Assembly (NCBI GenBank): GCA_023132135.1 | Contig: JAGLYR010000003.1 | Coordinates: 1 to 46,073 of the forward strand | Direction of reading: 5' to 3' | Origin: Candidatus Eiseniibacteriota bacterium | GTDB lineage: Bacteria > Arandabacterota > Arandabacteria > JAGLYR01 | Length of the DNA stretch: 46,073 nt | Shown: in pieces, positions 26,827-34,076 of the stretch | Position numbering within the stretch: the stretch's first letter is position 1 | Layout: each line of letters starts with the position of its first letter | Notes under the pieces: generated by a model | What the model saw: only the letters and a program-made list of their open reading frames with translations | Database searches by the model: none | What the model was told of the DNA's origin: nothing | Program-made: the position numbers and the translations under genes

Positions 26827-28626
26827 ATGTGCAACGACTTCGCACACCAGCGCGAGTGCAGAAGGCTGTGGAAGGATGAGAAGGGGATGGCCTTGGTCAT
26901 CGCCCTCTCGCTCTTGGCGGCGATGAGCATGCTGGGAGCGCTCTATGTAGCCCTGTCGTCTACAGAGGGGCGCATCGCGGTGAACGAGAACCTCGCAGCC
27001 AAGGCGCTGATGATGGCCGAAAGCAGCTGGAACGTGGCCTACCGGGAGTTCTCGAACGTCAACTTCCACTACTACACACACAACGCGGATGGGAGCTTTC
27101 CACCGGCCGACGCTCTGACCTATGTGGCTACTCCGCACGTCGTTCTGGACGATTTGGAGAACAATGGCCTGAGCGACGAGAGGAACAACGGTGATTTTGT
27201 CTGGGAATGGCAACCGGGGAACGAACACATGTCTCTCTCCGGAGGGACCCTGCCGGAGTCCTTCCGATTTCGGATCTACCCGAGGACCGACAATGCGGGA
27301 GAAGACGAGCTCTTCCTGGAGTGCACAGGCCGCGTGGGGAACGCGACACGCACCATTCGCATCGGGCTTTTCAAGGAGTCGGGTTTCAAGTACGCGGTCT
27401 TTTCGGATGGAGACCTGGGAGAGTTCACGCGAGGCCGGGATCAGACGATAGCAGGTCCGATCCATGCAAACGGTGACATCTGCTTCCGTCCAGAGGCGGG
27501 GCAAACCTTGAGCCTGGACAGCGAATCGGTCACATGCACAGGGGAAATGATTCGGTCCCGGGATGTCTGGGGACGTCCGGCGCCCTCGGGATCGACTGTG
27601 GAAATCAAGGACGGAGACGGCGTTTACCAGGAGATGGACAACGGTGACCCGGGAGAGGCGTTTGACAGCGAGAACCCGGACTGGTTGGACTGTGATGAGA
27701 CCAATGGGATCGAAGGTGCGCTGGAGAAGTGGGACGGCATCGTTCGGGATGGCCAGCTGGGAGGGCAGTATATCAAACCCCCGGACTTCGACGCGTTCAA
27801 GGTCGGAGGGTACTACGAGTGCCAATCAGGTCTGAGAATTCACGCGGCAGATTTCCAGACTGACGGGTCGGGTCTGGATATCACGGGTACCATTGCAGAT
27901 GCAATCTACGAAGTGACGTTCTGGAATCCGAACTTGGACCAGTTCGTCATGGTGCAGGAGATTGACCTTGCGCTTCTCGCAGCTGCGGGTTGTTACCCGG
28001 CCAACGGGCTGATTTTCTCCGACCAGCCCGTTCGGCTCGTGAACGCCGGCGAGCTACAGGCACCGTTGACGGTCGTCGCAGACAACTCTATCTACACCAA
28101 GGGCAGCTTCAATGGCGTGGACAAGAAGCCTGCAGCGCTCGTGAGCACGGGCCGGGTCTGGCATCTCTCAGACAACTGGCGGGACGACGACGAGTATACC
28201 AAGGGATCGCTGGCCGGCCGCCAGGCCAGTGACGGAACGACCATCATCAATGCGGGCATCGTGGACGGCGCTCCTACGATCAACGAGGCAAACTGGGCGG
28301 ACCTGGACGACGATGGGACCCCCGATGGATATTCGGGGGACGCGTGGGCCAACTCGGACTGGCTGCTTGAGGTCTGGGGTGGAGGACCGCAGCGAGTCCT
28401 GGTCAAGCGGGGCGCGGTCATCCACCTCCAGAAGGCGAACATGGCGGACGACCCCGAGAGCAATGTCGTTGACGAACCGGGAGAGATCGCGTGGCAGAAG
28501 CACAGCGCATACATGCCCCCGATTCGCGATTACGCATATGACCCCGACATTGCGAACCCGTGGTTCCAACCGCCGTTCACCCTGAACGTGGCCAAGATCT
28601 TCTCTTGGGAAGAAGTAATCCCGTAG
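26827..28626 (+). CDS. Enlarged PilX-like minor prepilin
   Basis: 599 residues against about 200 for ordinary PilX. The N-terminus has a PilX-type leader and helix: EKG cut before Met21, then MALVIALSLLAAMSMLGALYV, lacking Glu at mature position 5 as is common for this family and GspK. A long beta-rich body follows, with segments such as TIAGPIHANGDICF near 215 and NGLIFSDQPVRLVNAGEL near 400. They resemble surface assemblies seen in large PilX-like proteins; the fold is unknown. GAGGAGGG (26813-26820) sits 6 bp before ATG 26827. It is last in the prepilin operon. A GspK-like cap function at the pilus tip is an inference. Confidence 0.78.
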   Translation: MCNDFAHQRECRRLWKDEKGMALVIALSLLAAMSMLGALYVALSSTEGRIAVNENLAAKALMMAESSWNVAYREFSNVNFHYYTHNADGSFPPADALTYVATPHVVLDDLENNGLSDERNNGDFVWEWQPGNEHMSLSGGTLPESFRFRIYPRTDNAGEDELFLECTGRVGNATRTIRIGLFKESGFKYAVFSDGDLGEFTRGRDQTIAGPIHANGDICFRPEAGQTLSLDSESVTCTGEMIRSRDVWGRPAPSGSTVEIKDGDGVYQEMDNGDPGEAFDSENPDWLDCDETNGIEGALEKWDGIVRDGQLGGQYIKPPDFDAFKVGGYYECQSGLRIHAADFQTDGSGLDITGTIADAIYEVTFWNPNLDQFVMVQEIDLALLAAAGCYPANGLIFSDQPVRLVNAGELQAPLTVVADNSIYTKGSFNGVDKKPAALVSTGRVWHLSDNWRDDDEYTKGSLAGRQASDGTTIINAGIVDGAPTINEANWADLDDDGTPDGYSGDAWANSDWLLEVWGGGPQRVLVKRGAVIHLQKANMADDPESNVVDEPGEIAWQKHSAYMPPIRDYAYDPDIANPWFQPPFTLNVAKIFSWEEVIP

Positions 28627-28629
28627 GAC

Positions 28630-28651
28630 TGCGTCGGACACAACCGACACA
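28630..28651 (+). terminator. Weak hairpin after the prepilin operon
   Basis: GTCGG (28633-28637) pairs with CCGAC (28644-28648) around ACACAA; two further pairs form outside a mismatch. It starts 4 bp after the stop codon. No T-run follows. The 333-bp gap 28627-28959 otherwise holds the sigma-54 promoter at 28824, GCAATTTGCA (28662-28671) and TTGCA-GAA-TGCAA (28691-28703). No gene is seen in it. Confidence 0.35.
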
Positions 28652-28823
28652 CCGGCGAGAGGCAATTTGCACGAGGTCAAGAGCACAGGTTTGCAGAATG
28701 CAAGGATTGAGCGACAGAATGGTTGACCGTATGCGCGAGCGGAAGACTGGGAGATGTCGTTTATCCTCTGTATCGACAACGGCTTCGGCGGGGGGCACAA
28801 GGGCATGAGTCCATCTGGCTTTG

Positions 28824-28839
28824 TGGCACATATGTTGCA
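28824..28839 (+). promoter_or_regulatory. Consensus sigma-54 (-24/-12) promoter of the pilM-Q operon
   Basis: TGGCACATATGTTGCA (28824-28839) is an exact match to TGGCAC-N5-TTGCW. It lies in the non-coding gap between the pilX-like gene and pilM. Transcription should begin near 28851, about 110 nt before pilM. GCAATTTGCA at 28662-28671, about 150 bp upstream, is a candidate activator site also found before pilB in nearly the same form. Confidence 0.88.
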
Positions 28840-28959
28840 AGCAGCAGAGATGATCTTCCGGTGTGGGCTGCCGGGCGCAAAACACATCATGAGCGGAACT
28901 TGGTCGGAAAACTGGTCTGGTCGCTCGGCAGCCCCATCCTCCCTTGAGAAGGACTGACC

Positions 28960-30165
28960 ATGTTCCTGGATAAGCTCAGACACATCATCACGCGCGGTCG
29001 GGGGGCTTCGGAGGAGAACGCTTCGGAAGAGACCCCGCCGAAGAAGCTCCTTCCGGATTTCCTCTCCCGCTTGACCCGGTTCACGTGGGTCAAGGAACTC
29101 AACGTCATCGCTCGCCTTGTGGCCCGGCGCCAGGCGCCTCACATGTACGGGGTGGATATCGGGTCGAGCAGTGTGAAGATCCTGAAACTCTCCAACGAGG
29201 GCGGAGAGCTCCAGGTAACGGCGGCTGCCGTTGCCGAGCTTCCCGAGGATGCCATCGTTGATGGGGAAGTGATGGACCACGATGCAGTCGTGGGCGCGAT
29301 CGAGATGGCGATGGTGGAGCACGATCTGGAGCCGGGGATGGCGGTGGTGGGACTGAGCGGGCGGGCAGTGATCGTCAAGAGAATCTCGATGGAGAAGACG
29401 GATCCGGATCTGGCGCGGGAAACGCTGGCGTATGATGCGGCTGAGCACATACCGTTTGAGCCTGGCGAGGTCTGCCTGGATCTTCACATCTTCGAGCCTG
29501 CCCCGGAAGCGGAGATGATGGATGTTCTCCTGGTAGCGGCAAAGCGCCCGGTCGTGGAACTTCAGGCGGACATCCTGACAGCGGCGGGCCTCACGCCCGC
29601 CGTGATTGATGTGGATACCTTCGCCCTTTCCAACGCCTACCTCATGACTTGCGAGCCTGTAGAGAACGAGAATGTCGCCATTGTGAACATCGGCAACTAT
29701 GTGACGAACATGGCCGTGATTCAGAATGGTTTTCCGTGGGTCATGCGTGATCTGGCGGTTGGCGTCAGCACATTCATGGAAAAGGTCATGGGGACGCTCG
29801 CCGCCGACAAAGCCCGGGCAAGGGATGTGCTGTTCGGCTCTCCGGAGAGAGGCGATGCGAGTCTGCCTGAGATCGTGGCCGAGGTTGGGGGAGAGCTCGT
29901 CAGTGAGATCGAGCGCTCCCTGGCGTTTGCCGATTCGGGTGGAGGAGGGGGGGACCTGACCAGGATGATACTGTCGGGGGGTGGGTGCCGTGTCGACGGG
30001 CTCAAGGACTTCCTGGCAGAACGGCTCGGGATTCCTGTCGAGATAGCGGATCCCTTCCGGGTTTTTAAATGGAGTGACGAGGTGCTCCTGGAGGAGCTGG
30101 CGGAAGATATCGCGCCCCGGTTCATGATCGCCACGGGTCTCGCGTTGAGAGGAGTGCAGGGCTAG
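28960..30165 (+). CDS. pilM: Type IV pilus assembly protein PilM
   Basis: Actin-like cytoplasmic ATPase-fold protein that binds the N-terminus of PilN. The 401 residues begin with an unusual extension of about 60 residues, Lys/Arg-rich with an acidic patch (SEENASEETPPKK). The actin-type core then starts at YGVDIGSSSVKILKL. Further core segments are VVGLSGRAVIVKRI, DVLLVAAKR, NVAIVNIGNYVTNMAVI and ILSGGGCRVDGL. AAGGA about 7 bp before ATG 28960 supports the long form. It is the first gene of pilMNOPQ and follows a consensus sigma-54 promoter. Confidence 0.94.
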   Translation: MFLDKLRHIITRGRGASEENASEETPPKKLLPDFLSRLTRFTWVKELNVIARLVARRQAPHMYGVDIGSSSVKILKLSNEGGELQVTAAAVAELPEDAIVDGEVMDHDAVVGAIEMAMVEHDLEPGMAVVGLSGRAVIVKRISMEKTDPDLARETLAYDAAEHIPFEPGEVCLDLHIFEPAPEAEMMDVLLVAAKRPVVELQADILTAAGLTPAVIDVDTFALSNAYLMTCEPVENENVAIVNIGNYVTNMAVIQNGFPWVMRDLAVGVSTFMEKVMGTLAADKARARDVLFGSPERGDASLPEIVAEVGGELVSEIERSLAFADSGGGGGDLTRMILSGGGCRVDGLKDFLAERLGIPVEIADPFRVFKWSDEVLLEELAEDIAPRFMIATGLALRGVQG

Positions 30166-30166
30166 C

Positions 30167-30718
30167 GTGTTCCGGATCAACTTGCTCCCAGAGGAAGCCC
30201 GTCCCTCAATGGGCGGAGGACTCCGCGTTCGACGGGGAGTCATCCTGTGCCTGGGCATACTGGGAATCGTCTTGGTTTCGGTCGTAGGGACGGCAAGCTG
30301 GCAAGCCAGGGCGATTGGCAAACTGGAGGTCCAGGCTGCGGATCTCCGGAGCGAAGCAGAACGCTACGAGCCGCAGATCAACATCGTCAAACAACTGCGC
30401 TCCAAGAAGGCGGCTGTGGAAAAACGACTGGATGTGATCCTGCAGCTGGACCGCGACCGGTCCCTGAGAATCACGGCGATGGACGAGCTTTCGAGCGCTC
30501 TTCCGGACTACATGTGGCTGACCGGTTTCATTGAGTCGGAGGGCGGAGTCGCCATTGATGGTGTGGCTTTCTCCTCGCTGGCAGTGTTCGAGTTCATGGA
30601 GAATCTGGAGTCGATGTCCCGGTTTGAGGCTGTCCGGCTGAAGAACCTGAAGCGAGCAGAAATAGAAGAGGGCAAGATTGTGCGGTTCACGCTGACCACG
30701 ATGCTGGTAGGGGGATAG
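30167..30718 (+). CDS. pilN: Type IV pilus assembly protein PilN
   Basis: Bitopic inner-membrane protein of the alignment complex, 183 residues. The N-terminal FRINLLPEE is the PilM-binding motif. A membrane segment follows (VILCLGILGIVLVSVVGTA), then a coiled-coil (about 45-95) and a ferredoxin-like periplasmic domain (DELSSALPDYMWLTGF and onward). The GTG start lies one base after the pilM stop. Typical family length. Confidence 0.93.
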   Translation: MFRINLLPEEARPSMGGGLRVRRGVILCLGILGIVLVSVVGTASWQARAIGKLEVQAADLRSEAERYEPQINIVKQLRSKKAAVEKRLDVILQLDRDRSLRITAMDELSSALPDYMWLTGFIESEGGVAIDGVAFSSLAVFEFMENLESMSRFEAVRLKNLKRAEIEEGKIVRFTLTTMLVGG

Positions 30719-30725
30719 GGACACA

Positions 30726-31370
30726 GTGACTGTCGATATCAAGGACCCATTTGTTCAGAAAGCCGCTCTGGCGGGGCTTGGTTTGGCCGGTCTGCTGTAT
30801 CTCTATTTCGGAACGGCCGTCGTGCCTTTTTGCTACAGGCCACAGGTCGCAGCCGCGCAGGAGATCCGGGAGACTGTTAATCGGCTGAGCGGCGATCTTG
30901 CGCGGGCGAAGGCGACGGCAGAGGGACTCAAGTCTCTCGAATCTCAGTATGCCAGACTGGAGCGAGACTGGAAGCGCGCTCAGGACATGCTGCCCGAGAA
31001 AAGCGAGATCCCAAGGTTCCTGGCAGGCGTGACTCGCTCGGGTCTGGACTGTGGTCTTGAAGTGCGCTTGTTCGAGCCGAAGAAAACCGTCGGTCACGGA
31101 TTTTTCACGGAGAGTCCAGTGGCGATGAAGGTCGCCGGTCAGTATCACCAGGTCGGGGAGTTCCTGGCGCGCGTTTCCAGCCTGCCAAGGCTCGTCAACG
31201 TGGACCGGCTCCAGATTCGAGAGCAGATGGGCGTGGATGACGGGGACCACACGGTGGAGATGGAACTGATTCTGTCGGCGTACTACCTCGAGGATGATAT
31301 GCGGGTTGGCGGCGGTGCGGTCGCGCCGACATCGGAGCCGGCGGTGCAGAAGCGCGGAGAGGAACACTAG
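30726..31370 (+). CDS. pilO: Type IV pilus assembly protein PilO
   Basis: Partner of PilN in the inner-membrane alignment complex, 214 residues: short cytoplasmic N-terminus, membrane segment (ALAGLGLAGLLYLYFGTA), coiled-coil (about 40-90) and the periplasmic domain (MLPEKSEIPRFLAGVTRSGLDCGL, then QYHQVGEFLARVSSLPRLVNV). GTG start 7 bp after the pilN stop. The extreme C-terminus is a Glu/Gly/Pro tail. pilP follows at once. Confidence 0.92.
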   Translation: MTVDIKDPFVQKAALAGLGLAGLLYLYFGTAVVPFCYRPQVAAAQEIRETVNRLSGDLARAKATAEGLKSLESQYARLERDWKRAQDMLPEKSEIPRFLAGVTRSGLDCGLEVRLFEPKKTVGHGFFTESPVAMKVAGQYHQVGEFLARVSSLPRLVNVDRLQIREQMGVDDGDHTVEMELILSAYYLEDDMRVGGGAVAPTSEPAVQKRGEEH

Positions 31371-31374
31371 GCTG

Positions 31375-32310
31375 ATGATCGGACGGAGCATGCACACTCG
31401 CTGGATGTACATAGCTGGAATCGTCGCTCTGTGCATGATGGGATGCGTTGTGGGCCTTTCGCGGGTAGACGTCGGCCGGTGTGGGAAGTGGGTTGTCTCC
31501 AGCGCGATCGGTTTCTTCGCCCGGCAGGAAGTTTCGCCCGATTCGGGAGGATGGGCCGTTGCGGAGCCTGCGCGGGCCTCAGAGCTTCCTTCCCTGTTCC
31601 AGATGGCAAAGGTCGAGAACAAGAAGAAAGCGGCCGAGACTGGTCTGAAGATCCTCTCGGGTCAAACGCAGGCGATCATTGATTCCCAGGTTGACTCTCA
31701 GGAAGAGCCTGCGGTTGAGCCTGCGGTTGAGCCTGCGGTTGAGCCTGCGGTTGAGCCTGCGGTCGAGCCTGCGGTCGAGACGGAGAATGCGCCGGAGCAG
31801 GTCAGGGAGGCGCGGCAGAGTTTCGTGAAAGGGCTGGATCAGCTCAAAGATCAGTTCCGGAGATCGGAGGAGTCCGAAGATGACGGGGAGACCGTGGGCA
31901 TATCTTCCCGGCCGCCGCTGGAGTTGTCCGTGGGGGAGCAGCCCGCAGGACCGCAGCAGGCTGCAGTCCGGCGATCCGCTGATCCCCTGCGAGCGAAGTT
32001 CAGCTACGGCGCTCACGGGCGGAGGGATCCATTCCGGGCCCTCATTTCCAGGAGTGACGGAACAGAGCGTACGGGCAGGTTGAATCTGGACGAAGCCCGG
32101 CTCGTGGGCATCCTCTGGGGAGGCAAGAGCGATCTGGTGCTGCTCGAGGGCCCTGGCGGAGTCTCTTGTTGCTTGAAGAAAGGTGATCGTGTCCAGGACG
32201 GGCGTTTGGAGACAATTCGATCGAATTCGGTTGTCTTCAGCCGTTTCCGCTTTGGTCGAGCAGAGACGGTGGTTCTCGAACTGGAACAACAGAAGGCCGG
32301 TGGCTCATGA
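31375..32310 (+). CDS. pilP: Type IV pilus assembly protein PilP with an EPAV repeat linker
   Basis: Links the PilN/O complex to the PilQ secretin. About 311 residues: an N-terminal hydrophobic segment with a Cys (ALCMMGC, possible lipidation site), a low-complexity linker, and the C-terminal PilP/HR-type beta domain (RRDPFRALISR, LNLDEARLVGILWG, LLEGPGGVSCCLKKGDRVQDGRLETI). The linker holds six repeats of EPAV, encoded by a 12-bp tandem repeat at 31705-31776, and makes the protein longer than usual. ATG 31390 is an alternative start. The stop overlaps the pilQ ATG (ATGA). Confidence 0.9.
   Translation: MIGRSMHTRWMYIAGIVALCMMGCVVGLSRVDVGRCGKWVVSSAIGFFARQEVSPDSGGWAVAEPARASELPSLFQMAKVENKKKAAETGLKILSGQTQAIIDSQVDSQEEPAVEPAVEPAVEPAVEPAVEPAVETENAPEQVREARQSFVKGLDQLKDQFRRSEESEDDGETVGISSRPPLELSVGEQPAGPQQAAVRRSADPLRAKFSYGAHGRRDPFRALISRSDGTERTGRLNLDEARLVGILWGGKSDLVLLEGPGGVSCCLKKGDRVQDGRLETIRSNSVVFSRFRFGRAETVVLELEQQKAGGS
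31705..31776 (+). repeat. 12-bp tandem repeat in pilP (six units)
   Basis: Six copies of GAGCCTGCGGTY, from 31705 to 31776, encode six Glu-Pro-Ala-Val units. The only differences are T or C at the last base. Because 12 is a multiple of 3, changes in copy number would lengthen or shorten the periplasmic linker without a frameshift. The likely effect is variation in linker length between strains. Confidence 0.92.
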
Positions 32311-34022
32311 TGAGAGGACAACACCGAGATATGAGGTTCTGTGCAGCTACGATTGCAACCATCCTGGTCGGAACAGTTCTTGTGCCGGGCGCAGCGTTGT
32401 GCCTGGCGGGCAATGTCAGCGTGGTTTCGGACGTCCGGGTGGATCAGAGGGCCGAGGGCACGTGCATCTTCCTCCAATCGGATGGTCCGTTGAAGTATGT
32501 TGACTTCACTCTGCCTGGGCCGGACCGCATTGTGGTTGACTGCTTCGACACGCACCGCCGGACGTCCAGGGAGCGATGGGACGCTCCCGAGGGCTCGGGG
32601 ATTCGCGCGATCAGGGTGAGCCAGTATCGTGTAGAGCCCAGGCCGGTCACGCGCATGGTTATTGATCTGGGCCACCGGGCACCCTATATCGTCAAACCCC
32701 TGGAGAACGGGCTGCTTCTGATCGTGAATCCGGTGGAGGCGATGGAGGCGGCTGCCAAACCGATCCCGCGCCCGCTGTCGGGAAAGGACAGGCCCCAGGC
32801 CAGGAGGTTTGGACCCGATCAGTCACCCGCCCCGACGGTGGCTCCGGCGCCGGAAGTCCGGGACGATCTTATTACCCTGGAGTTCCAGAACGCGGATATC
32901 CAGACCGTGCTGCGGAGTTTCAGCGATTACGGTGGCGTGAACATCATCTGGGGACCGGAAGTGAAGGGTGCGGTCACTGTCCATCTCGAGAACGTGCCAT
33001 GGCGAGAGGCGCTGGGTATTGTTCTGCGGGCCCATTCCCTGTCCTCGGTGGAGGAAAACGGCATCATCCGGGTCGGGGGCTCCCAGACGATGGAAAACGA
33101 GGAAATCACGAGGCACGCGGCGGCCCGAAAGAAAGAGGAGCTGCAAGCGCTCCAAACCAGCATCGTGCGCGTGAAGTTTGCCAATGCCGAGGAGCTCTTG
33201 GAGCCCTTGAGAAGAATTCTGGGACCCCGGGGCTCCATTGATGTTGAGACGAGGACGAACGCCATCCTGGTGACGGACATCGCGAAGGTTGTGACGCGTA
33301 TTGAGAATCTCGTCGCCGAGCTGGATACGCGAACGCCGCAGGTGGAGATCAACGCGAAAATCGTGGATGTCGATGCCTCGGTGAGCCGCGACCTGGGAAT
33401 TGACTGGACGGCCCTCGAGCTCATGGTTCCCTCGATCAGCGCGGAGGGGCGGGTTGACGTCTCCGCCGGTCTCATGACTCCCGTCGGGCAATTCACGGTC
33501 GGGAAGATCGAAGGTCCCAACGGCAAGCTGGAGATGACCCTGACCGCTCTGGAAAGGGAAAACAAGGCCAACATCATCTCGAACCCGAGGATCCGGACCC
33601 TGGACAACATGGAAGCCAGGATCCTTGTAGGGAAGAAAATCCCTCTCATCGTGTCTGACGAGGCGGGAAATCCCATCACCGAGATGACTACCATAGGGAT
33701 CCAGATGACGGTCACGCCCCATATCAACGCCGATGGACAAATCACCCTGGACCTGCATCCGGAAGTGAGTGATCTGGCCTCGCAGTCCACGGTCCAGGGT
33801 GGCATCATCATTCTGACCAGCGAGGCCCGAACACGGGTCATGGTCAAGGATGGGGAGACGGTTGTTATCGGGGGTCTCATTCGCAACAACGAGACGGAAT
33901 ACACCACGGGGGTCCCGTTTCTGAGAAGTCTTCCCCTGGTGGGGCGGTTCTTCCGGTCGACGAGCACGTCCATTGAAAAACGTGAGCTTCTGATCTTTGT
34001 CACACCGCGCATTGTGGAGTAG
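32307..34022 (+). CDS. pilQ: Type IV pilus secretin PilQ
   Basis: Outer-membrane pore for the pilus, 571 residues. Order of parts: signal peptide (about 9-35, ATIATILVGTVLVPGAALCLAG), one AMIN domain (about 36-130, cell-wall binding), a Pro-rich linker, an STN-type N domain (LITLEFQNADIQTVLRSFS), a secretin N1 domain (about 285-345, VKFANAEELLEPLRRILG) and the secretin barrel domain ending in VTPRIVE. GETVVIGGLIRNNETE and the VPFLRSLPLVGRFFRS segment are characteristic. The final 31 codon bases and stop, plus 7 bp, are perfectly duplicated directly downstream. Only one AMIN domain is seen. Confidence 0.96.
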   Translation: MMRGQHRDMRFCAATIATILVGTVLVPGAALCLAGNVSVVSDVRVDQRAEGTCIFLQSDGPLKYVDFTLPGPDRIVVDCFDTHRRTSRERWDAPEGSGIRAIRVSQYRVEPRPVTRMVIDLGHRAPYIVKPLENGLLLIVNPVEAMEAAAKPIPRPLSGKDRPQARRFGPDQSPAPTVAPAPEVRDDLITLEFQNADIQTVLRSFSDYGGVNIIWGPEVKGAVTVHLENVPWREALGIVLRAHSLSSVEENGIIRVGGSQTMENEEITRHAAARKKEELQALQTSIVRVKFANAEELLEPLRRILGPRGSIDVETRTNAILVTDIAKVVTRIENLVAELDTRTPQVEINAKIVDVDASVSRDLGIDWTALELMVPSISAEGRVDVSAGLMTPVGQFTVGKIEGPNGKLEMTLTALERENKANIISNPRIRTLDNMEARILVGKKIPLIVSDEAGNPITEMTTIGIQMTVTPHINADGQITLDLHPEVSDLASQSTVQGGIIILTSEARTRVMVKDGETVVIGGLIRNNETEYTTGVPFLRSLPLVGRFFRSTSTSIEKRELLIFVTPRIVE

Positions 34023-34067
34023 ACAGACGGATCTTTGTCACACCGCGCATTGTGGAGTAGACAGACG
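33992..34067 (+). repeat. Perfect 38-bp tandem duplication of the pilQ tail
   Basis: Bases 33992-34029 and 34030-34067 are identical over 38 bp. The unit covers the last codons of pilQ (IFVTPRIVE region), the TAG stop and 7 bp beyond. The second copy is non-coding in practice and places GGAG (34067-34070) eight bases before the next gene's ATG. Perfect identity implies a recent event or active maintenance. Confidence 0.95.
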
Positions 34068-34076
34068 GAGTTAACC

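Noticed and set aside
28754-28957. 67-codon frame ending at pilM
   Set aside because: It overlaps the consensus sigma-54 promoter, so it would lie partly upstream of the transcript start; no family likeness.
28168-30321. 717-codon minus-strand open frame across the pilX end, the promoter gap and pilM
   Set aside because: Crosses a consensus promoter and a clear pilM; no family features.
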